DNA of 64,000 bases from Roseovarius sp. GTDB taxonomy: Bacteria; Pseudomonadota; Alphaproteobacteria; Rhodobacterales; Rhodobacteraceae. Under the pieces are notes generated by a model. It searched no databases. It was not told where the DNA came from and saw nothing but the letters and a program-made list of their open reading frames with translations. Position numbers and translations under genes: made by a program. Of the stretch, positions 40,387 to 48,819 are shown one piece after another. The stretch is taken from assembly GCA_027493545.1 (NCBI GenBank), contig JAOSKR010000003.1, forward strand, positions 553,360-617,359, given 5' to 3'. Positions within the stretch are counted from its first letter, which is position 1. Each line of letters begins with the position of its first letter.

Positions 40387-41268
40387 TTATCCGGACGCCG
40401 CCAGGCTCTCGGCCAGCGCGGGTGTCAGGAAATCCAGAACGGCGCGGATGCGGGCGGTGTGGCGCAGGTCTTCGTGGGTCAGCAGCCACAGATCGAGGGC
40501 AAAGGTATCGGGCAGTTCGGCGACACGGATCAGGTCGGGCTTTTGCCCGGCAACAGCGCAGGGCAAGGCGGCAAGGCCAAGCCCCGCCTTGGCCAGTCGC
40601 ACCGTGCAGGCGACCGAATTCGAGCGCACGGCGGGCCGTACACCGGGCAGGAATTGCTCGAACCGGCGGATCAGGGGCGCATGGCCGCCATCGAGGCCGA
40701 TCCACTGGTGTTCTGCAAGCTCGGTATCGGGGTGCGCGGCGCAATAGTCCGCCGCACCGTAGATCGCGAATTTCAACGTACCGACCCGCCGCCCCACCAG
40801 GGTTTCCGGAGGGGTGTTGCCTATGCGCAGGGCGATATCGGTTTCGCGCCGAGACAGGTCCAGCGTCTCGTTGCCAACCGCCACGCCGATCTCGATCCGC
40901 GGATAAGCCTCGCGAAACCGGGCAAGATGGTCCGGCAGCAGCCAGAAGGCCAGCATGTCGACCGCCGTGATCCGCACCGATCCGCTCAGGCGCAGATCCT
41001 GCCCGGTGACCGTGCGGTTCAGCGTGGCGACATCGTCCTCGATGCATTCGACGATGCCGAGGGTTTCCTCGCCCGCCGGGGTCAGTTCATAGCCGGTCGG
41101 CAGGCGCTCGAAGAGCCGCACGTCCAGCGTTTCCTCAAGGCCGGCAATCCGGCGGAACACCGTGGAATGGTTGACGCCAAGACTGCGCGCCGCCCCCGAG
41201 AGGCTGCCCGCGCGCGCCACGGCCAGAAACACCCGCAGGTCGTCCCAATTCGCAAGCTGTGCATTCAT
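40387..41268 (-). CDS. LysR-family transcriptional regulator
   Basis: 293 aa. The N-terminal helix-turn-helix is clear (DLRVFLAVARAGSLSGAARS, LGVNHSTVFRRIAGLEETL), followed by a substrate-binding domain (VRITAVDMLAFWLLPDHLA, ETDIALRIGNTPPETLVGRR). This subgroup resembles regulators annotated as single-domain-like LTTRs of alphaproteobacteria. It is divergent from the HMA protein gene with 96 bp between starts, so it may regulate the metal genes, although LysR control of P1B ATPases is uncommon. Confidence 0.88.
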   Translation of the reverse strand: MNAQLANWDDLRVFLAVARAGSLSGAARSLGVNHSTVFRRIAGLEETLDVRLFERLPTGYELTPAGEETLGIVECIEDDVATLNRTVTGQDLRLSGSVRITAVDMLAFWLLPDHLARFREAYPRIEIGVAVGNETLDLSRRETDIALRIGNTPPETLVGRRVGTLKFAIYGAADYCAAHPDTELAEHQWIGLDGGHAPLIRRFEQFLPGVRPAVRSNSVACTVRLAKAGLGLAALPCAVAGQKPDLIRVAELPDTFALDLWLLTHEDLRHTARIRAVLDFLTPALAESLAASG

Positions 41269-41364
41269 GCAAGGACACCTTTCCGCTTTCGCTACTCCCT
41301 GTGCGTTGAATGTGTAGCCATATTGAGGTCAGACGCAACAGCGACCCCATGAAAGGATAACGCC

Positions 41365-41595
41365 ATGACCAATGTGACAACCCGCACCACCCTGCGCAGC
41401 GACGAGCTTTCCTGTCCTTCCTGCGTGCCGAAGATCGAGAACGCGCTGCTGGCGCTGCCCGGCGTGACGAAGGCCGAGGTGAAGTTCGCCAGCGGGCGGA
41501 TCGACGTCGAGCATGACCCGGCACTCAGCGACGTGGCCGCGCTCGTGAAGTCCATCGCCAGGACCGGCTATACCGCCAGAGCTTCGGCGTTCTGA
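41365..41595 (+). CDS. Heavy-metal-associated (HMA) domain protein
   Basis: 76 aa, a single HMA fold. The metal-binding motif C17-P-S-C20 sits in DELSCPSCVPKIENALLALP, followed by GVTKAEVKFASGRIDVEHDP. Such stand-alone domains carry soft metals (copper, zinc or cadmium class) to P1B ATPases. GAAAGGATAACGCC precedes the start. It is followed by a terminator-like hairpin and the ATPase, which itself has no N-terminal HMA, so this protein probably supplies that function in trans. Confidence 0.88.
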   Translation: MTNVTTRTTLRSDELSCPSCVPKIENALLALPGVTKAEVKFASGRIDVEHDPALSDVAALVKSIARTGYTARASAF

Positions 41596-41619
41596 CCTCC
41601 CGTCTCACTTCGTTCCTGC

Positions 41620-41645
41620 CCCACCGCCTTCAGGCGGTGGGTTTT
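41620..41645 (+). terminator. Intrinsic terminator/attenuator between HMA gene and ATPase
   Basis: CCCACCGCC-TTCA-GGCGGTGGG (41620-41641) is a perfect 9-bp stem followed by TTTT (41642-41645). It lies 24 bp after the HMA stop and 20 bp before the ATPase start, with the ATPase ribosome site (AAAGGAGGG) just beyond. It could reduce read-through so that more chaperone than ATPase is made. Confidence 0.75.
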
Positions 41646-41665
41646 GCCCTGAAAGGAGGGAGAGC

Positions 41666-43585
41666 ATGTTTTCCGAACTCATGAATATCTACAGACATCC
41701 TGCCAGCCGGCGCAAATGGCTGACCATCGCCAGCGGGTTGTTCATCACCGTTGCGCTGGTCGCATGGTATGGCTTCGGGCTGGCCGCCCCCTGGGCGCCG
41801 CTGATGACCATTGCCGCCGTGCTTGCCGGATATGACATCGCGCTGCGGGCCTGGGGCGCGCTGCGCCTGCGCCAGCTCAGCATCGAGTTGCTGGTGATCG
41901 TGGCCGCCGTGGGCGCGCTCTTCATCGACAACCACTGGGAATCCGCCGCCGTCACCTTCCTGTTCATGCTGGGTGCCTGGCTCGAGACCCGGACCATGAG
42001 CCGCACACGCGGCGCACTGACGGCGCTGATCGACGCCGCGCCGGTGACGGCCACGGTGCTGCGGGGTGGCGAGAGGGTCGAGGTGGCCGCCCATGAGGTG
42101 GCGCTTGGCGAGACCGTTCTGGTCAGGGCCGGAGAGCGCCTGCCGGTCGATGGCGAGGTGATCGAAGGCACCGCCGCCGTCAACGAGGCGTCGATCACCG
42201 GCGAGCCGATCCCGGCGGAAAAGGCCCCCGGATCGAAGGTCTTTGCCGGAACCCTGGCCGAAAACGGCCTGCTCCACCTGCGCGCCACCGGTGTCGGCGG
42301 CGACACCACGCTGGCCCGGATCATCACCCGCGTCGAGGAGGCGCAGGAGGCCAAGGCTCCGGCCCAGCGGATGATCGAGAGCTTCGGGCGCTGGTATACA
42401 CCGGCCGTATTCGTGATGGCGGTGGTCAGCTATATCGTCACGCGCAACGTCGAGTTGGCGCTGACGCTGCTGGTGGTCAGCTGCCCCGGTGCGCTGGTCA
42501 TCTCGACGCCGGTATCGGTGGTGGCCGGGATCGGACGCGCGGCCCGCGCCGGCATCCTGATCAAGGGCGGCGAGCATCTGGAGAACGCCGGGCGGATCAA
42601 TACACTGGCGCTCGACAAGACCGGCACGCTGACCGAGGGCCAGCCGCGCCTGGCCGAGATCGTCGCACTGGCCGGCCAGAGCAAGGCCGATGTCCTGCTC
42701 TGGGCGGCGATTGCCGAGACCGGATCGAGCCACCCGCTGGGCCGCCCGATCATCGAGGCCGCGCGCAAGCAGGGCCGCCTGCCCACCGCCGATGCGCTCG
42801 AGGAAATCGCCGGCATGGGGCTGATTGCGCGCCATGACGGTCACGAAATCGCCGTCGGCAGCCACCGCCTGTTCGATCATCTCAAGATCGACTTCAACGC
42901 CGAGGCAAGGGACGGCATTGCCCGCCTGCACGGGCTGGGCCACACCGTGGTGATCGTGGCGCGCAATGGCGAGGTCGTGGGTCTGCTGGGGCTGGCCGAC
43001 ATGCCGCGCGCCAGCGCCAGGCCGATGATCGACCGCCTGCACACCCTCGGGGTGAACCGGGTGGTGATGCTGACCGGCGATCAGCGCCCGGCCGCCGAGG
43101 CGATTGCCAGGGCCGTTGGCGTGGACGAGGTGCATGCCGCGATGATGCCCGCCGACAAGCTCGACCGGATCCGGGCGATGCGTGCCGAGGGCCTGCGCGT
43201 GGCGATGGTCGGCGACGGCATCAACGACGCCCCGGCCCTGGCGGCGGCCGACATCAGCATTGCCATGGGTGCCGGCGGCAGCGATATCGCCATCGAGACG
43301 GCGGATATCGCGCTGATGACCGACGATCTTGGCAAGATCGCCGAGGCGATGGAGATCTCGCGCGCCACGCTGGCCAACATGCGCCAGAACCTTGTCATCT
43401 CGGTGCTGACCGTTATTGGCCTGCTCTTCGGGGTCTATACCGGCTCGATCCACATGGCCGGCGGGATGCTGGTTCACCAGCTTTCGGTGCTGATCGTCAT
43501 CCTCAACGGCATGCGCCTGCTGCGGGTGCCGAAGGCCGCCAGGACCAGAGCCGTCGCGGCGAAGGCAGAGCGCGTCGCGGCGTAA
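41666..43585 (+). CDS. Heavy-metal P1B-type ATPase with a CPG transmembrane motif
   Basis: 639 aa. Phosphatase loop TGEPIPAEK, phosphorylation site D317-KTGTLTEG, the P1B-specific SSHPLGRP, and GDGINDAPAL are all present. The transmembrane metal motif is C273-P-G275 in VVSCPGALVISTP, whereas ZntA/CopA-type pumps have CPC and CoaT-type pumps SPC. No N-terminal HMA domain is present; the chain starts straight at the membrane region (MFSELMNIYRHPASRRKW). It would export a divalent cation; zinc, cadmium, cobalt or iron cannot be separated by sight. AAAGGAGGG gives a strong start. It ends in an Ala/Arg-rich tail. Confidence 0.92.
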   Translation: MFSELMNIYRHPASRRKWLTIASGLFITVALVAWYGFGLAAPWAPLMTIAAVLAGYDIALRAWGALRLRQLSIELLVIVAAVGALFIDNHWESAAVTFLFMLGAWLETRTMSRTRGALTALIDAAPVTATVLRGGERVEVAAHEVALGETVLVRAGERLPVDGEVIEGTAAVNEASITGEPIPAEKAPGSKVFAGTLAENGLLHLRATGVGGDTTLARIITRVEEAQEAKAPAQRMIESFGRWYTPAVFVMAVVSYIVTRNVELALTLLVVSCPGALVISTPVSVVAGIGRAARAGILIKGGEHLENAGRINTLALDKTGTLTEGQPRLAEIVALAGQSKADVLLWAAIAETGSSHPLGRPIIEAARKQGRLPTADALEEIAGMGLIARHDGHEIAVGSHRLFDHLKIDFNAEARDGIARLHGLGHTVVIVARNGEVVGLLGLADMPRASARPMIDRLHTLGVNRVVMLTGDQRPAAEAIARAVGVDEVHAAMMPADKLDRIRAMRAEGLRVAMVGDGINDAPALAAADISIAMGAGGSDIAIETADIALMTDDLGKIAEAMEISRATLANMRQNLVISVLTVIGLLFGVYTGSIHMAGGMLVHQLSVLIVILNGMRLLRVPKAARTRAVAAKAERVAA

Positions 43586-43608
43586 GGTGCCGATTGACAC
43601 AACAGAAC

Positions 43609-43631
43609 GCCCGCGCCTCATGGGCGCGGGC
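43609..43631 (+). terminator. Hairpin after the P1B ATPase gene
   Basis: GCCCGCGCC-TCATG-GGCGCGGGC is a perfect 9-bp stem with a five-base loop, 24 bp after the ATPase stop and 37 bp before the DUF924 start. No T-tract follows, so it is a probable 3' structure rather than a proven intrinsic terminator. Confidence 0.5.
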
Positions 43632-43667
43632 AAGTGACATTGACGGTATCTCGGAAGGAGCGTGGAC

Positions 43668-44336
43668 ATGACAGCTGTCAAGGATCGTCGGGAATGGGAC
43701 GATGTTCTCGATTTCTGGTTTCCCGAGGGGCGCGCTCTGGATGTCGAGGCGTCCGCGCACCACGCGCATTGGCTCTGGAGGATGCAGGGCGGTGCGGATG
43801 ACGAGATCATCGCGCGGTTTTCGGATCTGACCGAAAGGGCTGCACGGGGCGGCCTTGATCACTGGGCGGTCAGCCCGGATGGACGGCTGGCGCTGATCAT
43901 CCTCCTCGATCAGTTCTCCCGCTCGGTCTGGCGAGACGACGCCCGCGCCTTCGCGCAGGATCCGCACGCACTCTCGCTGGCGACCGAGGGCTTGTCGAAC
44001 GGTCATTATGCCTCTTTGGAGACGCCCCGGTTCCGGATCGTCTTTGGCCTGCCGTTGGGCCATTGCGAAGGCCCCGACCATTTGCAGCGCCTCGACCTGC
44101 TGATCAGCCTGCGCGAAGACATTGCCGCCGCCGCGCCGATCCATTTGCGGGCGATCTATTCATCGTTGGCCGACCAGGCCCGCGACGTTCGAAAGATCAT
44201 TGCCGCGTTTGGCCGGCATCCTCATCGCAACAATATCCTGAACCGCAAGTCGACCCCCGCCGAGGAGACATACATCGCCAGGGGCCAGTTCCCGCACAAG
44301 AGAGCCTTTCGCCAGAAGTCCGGTGGAGGCTCCTGA
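43668..44336 (+). CDS. DUF924 family protein
   Basis: 222 aa from ATG 43668, which lies seven bases after AAGGAG; the GTG at 43662 is too close to that site. The family motifs VLDFWFPEGRAL, GRLALIILLDQFSRSVWRDD and ARAFAQDPHALSLA are all visible. Family members usually also contain EH..HPLD and FGRYPHRN; here IIAAFGRHPHRNNILNR is present near the C-terminus. The fold is TPR-like and the function unknown. It is on the same strand as the ATPase, separated by a hairpin. Confidence 0.85.
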   Translation: MTAVKDRREWDDVLDFWFPEGRALDVEASAHHAHWLWRMQGGADDEIIARFSDLTERAARGGLDHWAVSPDGRLALIILLDQFSRSVWRDDARAFAQDPHALSLATEGLSNGHYASLETPRFRIVFGLPLGHCEGPDHLQRLDLLISLREDIAAAAPIHLRAIYSSLADQARDVRKIIAAFGRHPHRNNILNRKSTPAEETYIARGQFPHKRAFRQKSGGGS

Positions 44337-44431
44337 TCAGGGCCGGTCCGCCGCCAGCACAGCCGCGACGAACATCGCTGACGGTGCCGACGGCAGGGGT
44401 CCTGGTTTGCGAAACAGAGGTTTCAGAGGCG

Positions 44432-45023
44432 TCAGGCGAGCTTGCCGGCAACCTCGACCAGACGCCGCGCCTGGTGGCCGATCGCTGATTTCACCTCTCC
44501 GGCAAACTCGGCGCCCTGAGTGTGGCTGTAGCCGTAGGGGTTGCCGCCGGTCTTGAAGATGACCTCATCGGTATAGCCCGGCGCGACGACGATGCCGCCC
44601 CAGTGCATGACGGTGGCATAGAAGGACACCAGGGTCGTTTCCTGCCCGCCATGCATGTTCTGCGCGGATGTCATCGCCGATACCGGCTTGCCCGCCAGAC
44701 CGCCCTTGCCCCAGACGCCGCCGAGCGTGTCGATGAAGGCGCGCATCTGGCTGGCCATGATGCCGAAACGGGTGGGCGCCGAAATCAGATAGGCATTGGC
44801 CCATTCCATGTCGTCGGCGGTCGCGGCCGGAATATCGGCGGTCTTTTTCGACCTGCGCGGCCCGGGCATCGACGCCGGCGATGACGTCGTCCGGGGCCGT
44901 TTCGGGTGCTTTCAAGAGCCGCACCTCGGCACCGGCGGCCTTGGCCGCCTCGGCCGCGATCGAGGCCATCTGGTGGTTGGTGCCGTAGCTGGAATAGTAG
45001 ATGATGGCGAGTTTGACGGTCAT
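44432..45023 (-). CDS. wrbA: WrbA-type NAD(P)H:quinone oxidoreductase, frameshifted
   Basis: About 197 aa, the length of WrbA. FMN-binding start [18 protein letters not shown], then [39 protein letters not shown] and [12 protein letters not shown]. The frame breaks in an A5 run (plus-strand T5, 44844-44848): four A would read [19 protein letters not shown]. The enzyme reduces quinones by two electrons, avoiding semiquinone radicals. It follows doxX by 40 bp, in a set with a ring-cleaving-dioxygenase-like protein. Confidence 0.9.
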
Positions 45024-45063
45024 GGTCGTTCTCCTGTCGGTTGGGTTGATCAAAGGCAATGTG

Positions 45064-45484
45064 TCAGACGCTTTCGCTGGCCGGCCCGGAACCCCGGGCG
45101 CGCAGGGCATCCAGGCTCCGGGGTCCGGGGCCGGCGAAGACGAGGTAGAGGAACACGAAGCTGAAGAGGATCGCCGCGTCGCCGCCGTTCAGGGCGGGGT
45201 AGAAGCTCTGCGGCGCATGGGCGATGAAGTAGGCCGCCGCCATCAGGCCCGAGAGGACGAAGGCGACCGGGCGGGTGAACAGGCCGAGGACCAGCAAGGC
45301 GCCCCCGAACAGTTCCAGCACCCCGGCAATCCACGGCATCGTGAAGGCAGCGGGCGAAAAGTCAGACGCCGGAAAACCGAAAAGCTTTTTGCGATCCGTG
45401 CGCAAGGAAGATCAGCGCGGCCATGATCGTCAACACGCCGAGCATGCGCGGGGCCCAGATGGTTTCGAGGTGGCGGGTCGTCAT
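45064..45484 (-). CDS. DoxX family membrane protein, frameshifted
   Basis: About 139 aa, four helices. It starts [20 protein letters not shown] after AAGGAGACCGAG, with [20 protein letters not shown] spanning the first helix and loop. The frame breaks in an A5 run (plus-strand T5, 45386-45390); four A restores SQKLFGFP, the family signature. [20 protein letters not shown] and [20 protein letters not shown] follow. DoxX-like proteins beside ring-cleaving dioxygenases are known in quinone-stress operons (for example mhqP of Bacillus). The exact function is unclear. Confidence 0.88.
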
Positions 45485-45565
45485 CTCGGTCTCCTTTTCT
45501 GCGTCAGGGGACGGGCTTGCCGAACGCGGGGATGCCAGGTCGGGCAGCAATGGCGGATTTCCGGC

Positions 45566-46498
45566 TCAGTTGGCGATGGCGGGCAGGGACTGCTCCAGAC
45601 GGGTGCGCAGATGGGCGTGCTGGTCGGGCAGCTTCAGCGCCTCGCCCAGATGCGCCGGGTCCTCGTCTCGCGCAAAGCCCGGCTCGTGCGTTGCGACCTC
45701 GAAGAGCACACCGTCCGGGGTGCGAAAATAGATCGCCCAGAAATAATCGCGGTCGATCACCGGCGTGACATGGGCTCCGGCCGTCAGCAGCGCCTTGCGG
45801 ACCTGCAACTGCGCCGCGCGGTCCTCGACCGCAAAGGCGACGTGATGCACCGATCCCGCGCCCTCGCGTGCCCTGGGCGCGTCGGGGCGCGCCTCGAGGT
45901 CGACGATGTCGGCGCCATTGCCGCCCTTGAGGGCAAGACGGGTCAGGCCGCCGTTACGATCCAGTTCCTCGTACCCCATGAGTTTCAGCAATCCGGCTGT
46001 CGCACCGGTGTCGCGCAGCAGCATGGTCACCCCGCGAAAGCCGTGGATACCCTGTTCGGTCGGGACCGGCCCGCCGGCAAAGGGCGCGCGTGGGTCGTCC
46101 GCGACCTCGACCAGCGCGAAGCTGTCGCCATCGGGTCCGAGGAAGCGCAGGCGCGTCTCGCCGAACCGTTCGTCCGCGGCGATGCCTTCGACCCCGGCGT
46201 GCTCCAGCCGTCCGCGCCAAAAGTCCAGCGAACCTTCAGGCACGGCAAACGCCGTCTCGGACACCTCGCCGGTACCACGATGGCCCTTGGCGATATGCGG
46301 AAACGGAAAATAGGTCATCACCGTTCCGGCCGAGCCCACCTCGTCACCGTAATACAGGTGATAGACGTCGGGCGCGTCGAAGTTCACGGTTTTCTTGACC
46401 CGCCGCAGGCCGAGCAGCCCGGTGAAAAACGCGTTGTTCTGCCGCGCGTCGGACGCCATCGAGGTGACGTGGTGCAGGCCCTTGATCTGCGTGAGCAT
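45566..46498 (-). CDS. VOC-family ring-cleaving dioxygenase-like protein
   Basis: 310 aa with two vicinal-oxygen-chelate halves, each starting near a histidine: IKGLHHVTSMASDA at residues 5-18, FRGVTMLLRD in the middle, then SVHHVAFAVED, and DRDYFWAIYFRTPDGVLFEV with the C-terminal Glu ligand. It resembles MhqA/MhqO-type hydroquinone-specific dioxygenases. AGGAGAAACGCG precedes ATG 46498. It is the first gene of a VOC-DoxX-WrbA set and divergent from a LysR gene. No frame break. Confidence 0.88.
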   Translation of the reverse strand: MLTQIKGLHHVTSMASDARQNNAFFTGLLGLRRVKKTVNFDAPDVYHLYYGDEVGSAGTVMTYFPFPHIAKGHRGTGEVSETAFAVPEGSLDFWRGRLEHAGVEGIAADERFGETRLRFLGPDGDSFALVEVADDPRAPFAGGPVPTEQGIHGFRGVTMLLRDTGATAGLLKLMGYEELDRNGGLTRLALKGGNGADIVDLEARPDAPRAREGAGSVHHVAFAVEDRAAQLQVRKALLTAGAHVTPVIDRDYFWAIYFRTPDGVLFEVATHEPGFARDEDPAHLGEALKLPDQHAHLRTRLEQSLPAIAN

Positions 46499-46548
46499 CG
46501 CGTTTCTCCTGGATGGGTGTGTTTGCCTGCACCCGATATAGGTTGGGG

Positions 46549-46573
46549 GTTCATTATCGTGAACGGCTATAAT
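46549..46573. promoter_or_regulatory. LysR-type operator and -10 box in the divergent promoter region
   Basis: GTTCA-TTATCG-TGAAC (46549-46564) is a perfect inverted repeat whose core TTCATTATCGTGAA is close to the LysR box pattern T-N11/12-A. TATAAT (46568-46573) follows at once, a consensus -10. The whole 46499-46610 gap is AT-rich compared with its surroundings. Binding by the adjacent LysR protein to control both directions is inferred. Confidence 0.6.
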
Positions 46574-46610
46574 ATTGCATTCACTATTGCTGATAATGTA
46601 ATGATAGCCC

Positions 46611-47510
46611 ATGGGCGAGCTTGAATCCATTCGCGTTTTCCTGACCGTGGCCGAGCAGCAGAGCTTTGCCGGCGCCGCGCGCCATCTGGGGATGACCCCG
46701 GCATCGGTCACGCGCACGATTGCGGCGCTTGAGGCGCGCCTTGGCGTGCAACTGCTGGTGCGCACGACGAGGCAGGTCTCGCTGACCTCGGCGGGGGCGG
46801 TCTATGCCGCACGCGCGGCGCCGTTGTCGCACGGGCTGGCCGAGGCGGCGAATGAAACCCGCGAGGCCCAAGGCATCATCTCCGGCCGGCTCCGGATCAG
46901 CGCGCCTCAGTCGCTGGGGGTCAAGGTTCTGCCAGCGGTTCTGTCGCAGTTCGGGGCGCTGTATCCACAGACGCATCTGGACGTCAGCCTGTCCGACCGC
47001 TTTGTCGACATCGTCGAGGAAGATGTCGATCTGGCGATCCGCATTTCCGGCCCGCCGAGCGACAAATCCACGATCTGGCGCAAGATCTGCAAGGTTCCGC
47101 GCCGTCTGGTCGCCACACCGGGATACCTGCGCGCGCGCGGCACCCCGCGGCAGCCCGAGGACCTGGCCGGACACGACTGTATCGCCTATCGCGACGATTT
47201 GCGCGACGAGGTCTGGCAGCTGTCCGATGGCAGGCGCCGGCGCAACCACAAGGCGGAGGGCCGCCTCAGCACCAATAACGGCGATCTTCTGGCGGCGCTG
47301 GTCCTGAACGGCGAAGGCATCGCCCCGGTGCCGCGCTTCATCGTTGAGGCCGACGTCGCCGCCGGGCGGATGATCGAGGTGCTGCCCGATTGGGCCGCGA
47401 CAGAAATCTGGCTGACCCTCTACTATCCGCCCTACGAGCAATTGCCGTTGCGTGTCGCGACGTTTTCGGACTTCTTCGAGGCGCACGTCAAGGAGACCCG
47501 CCCCCTCTGA
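46611..47510 (+). CDS. LysR-family transcriptional regulator
   Basis: 299 aa. Helix-turn-helix IRVFLTVAEQQSFAGAARHL with GMTPASVTRTIAALEARLGV, then a typical effector domain (GRLRISAPQSLGVKVLPAVL, DVDLAIRISGPPSDKSTIWR). LysR proteins of this CrgA-like group often control adjacent quinone or aldehyde detoxification genes. It is divergent from the VOC-DoxX-WrbA set, with a LysR-type palindrome between them. Confidence 0.9.
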   Translation: MGELESIRVFLTVAEQQSFAGAARHLGMTPASVTRTIAALEARLGVQLLVRTTRQVSLTSAGAVYAARAAPLSHGLAEAANETREAQGIISGRLRISAPQSLGVKVLPAVLSQFGALYPQTHLDVSLSDRFVDIVEEDVDLAIRISGPPSDKSTIWRKICKVPRRLVATPGYLRARGTPRQPEDLAGHDCIAYRDDLRDEVWQLSDGRRRRNHKAEGRLSTNNGDLLAALVLNGEGIAPVPRFIVEADVAAGRMIEVLPDWAATEIWLTLYYPPYEQLPLRVATFSDFFEAHVKETRPL

Positions 47511-47684
47511 GAGCTTGGCTCAAGATGGCGCGAATGATTTCATGATGTCGCGAGAGGCCTCGTCAGTCGGTGAACGCCCGGCGATGAGCGCCCGGGCTCT
47601 GGCGCTTTTGATGGTCCATGCCTCGTCCCGCCCGTCTTGTGCGGTGTCGTCCGATCACGGCTCGGCACGGCTCGCCACACCCGC

Positions 47685-48723
47685 CTATCCGCCGCAAATG
47701 CCCTGCAGGCGCTGCCAGTCGCTGTCCGTCATGACCGGGGGCGCGGCGTGCCCGGTCATCGGGTCGGCCTCGATCAGCCCCAGCGTTGCCTCCTCCCGAG
47801 ATGTCGAGGGCATAGGCATAGGGCGTGGTGCGAACCGCGGCGGTTTCGAACCGCGCCAACAGGGTTTCGTCGTCCAGCGCCGACGCCTGTCGCGTCAGCA
47901 GCCGCTCGCCGTAGCGGGCAAGCGTGGCATCGTCGAGTGCGCCCGTGGTCAGCAGCCGGAAACTGGCCCAGAGCGGGCTTTGCCGCAGCAGGTCGGCCAG
48001 CGGATCGTGCCGCTCGCCGCGCAACCGCTCGACCACCAGAAACCCCGCCACCACGTCGGGGTCGTCGTAATCCTCGACCAGCGCGCGGCCGATCAGGATG
48101 GTGCCGCCCGGCAGGGTGACGGTGCCGCGCACGCCGTCGCGCATCACCGCAAGGTGCCCCGGCCCGCCCGGCGCGGGGATACGGCGCGCCAGCCGGTCGA
48201 GCGCGGCGCGGCCGTCGGGGGTGTGGCAGGGCGGGCCGGTGACACGCTGGATCTGGCGAAACAGTTCGGCGCCGATCTCGGCCCGCCCGACCTCGGGCAC
48301 CGCCGCGATGGCCTGCCCCCGCATCGCCTGCGGCAGCCACAGCGCCACGCCCAGGGTGATCGCGGCCAGCACCGCCAGCGCCACCGTCATCCTCAGCCGT
48401 CCGGGGTGCGGGCGGCGCCGCTCGACCGCCGCGCGCAGGGTCTCGATGGCGGCGATCATCTCGGCCTCGCCGGGGGCCAGTTCCAGCGTCTCGGCCGGGT
48501 CTCCGTCGGGATGATAGACCGTTGTCCCGGGCTCGGCCCCGGCGCCGGCGCCGGCGCGGGCGATGGCGGCAAGCGACCAGTGCGTCAGCGGGCGTTCGCG
48601 GGTATCGCTGATCACCAGCGTGGCCTCGCCGATGGAGACGATCACCTCGCGCCGCTGCACCTCGGGTGAGGCGCGCCAGAGACCTGACGCTTCAAGCCGC
48701 TGATATTGCTGCAACGCCGTCAT
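47685..48723 (-). CDS. Hypothetical single-pass membrane protein, about 345 aa, frameshifted
   Basis: Starts MTALQQYQRLEASGLWRASP. Residues about 1-110 look cytoplasmic (VIVSIGEATLVISDTRERPL, an FHA-like or PH-like strand pattern). One membrane helix lies near 125-145 (MTVALAVLAAITLGVALWLP), followed by a large periplasmic region with VTLPGGTILIGRALVEDYDD, which resembles metalloprotease-like proteins without a clear HEXXH. The frame slips near 47790-47800. The other frame then reads EATLGLIEADPMTGHAAPP and DSDWQRLQGICGG to a TAG at 47685-47687, a much better ending than the long out-of-frame tail. I do not know its function. Confidence 0.7.
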
Positions 48724-48819
48724 ATCGGGGCCGGGGCCTGCTCTGCCTCTTTGCGAAAAGGATAGCACGGACCGGCCGGCCGCGGCAATCTGTCATGGCC
48801 GGCAGGCAGGGTGCGGCGG

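Noticed and set aside
41630..43810. 726-aa open frame antisense to the P1B ATPase
   Set aside because: It is a GC-rich shadow: its His/Arg/Gly-rich composition has no family features, while the plus strand has every ATPase motif.
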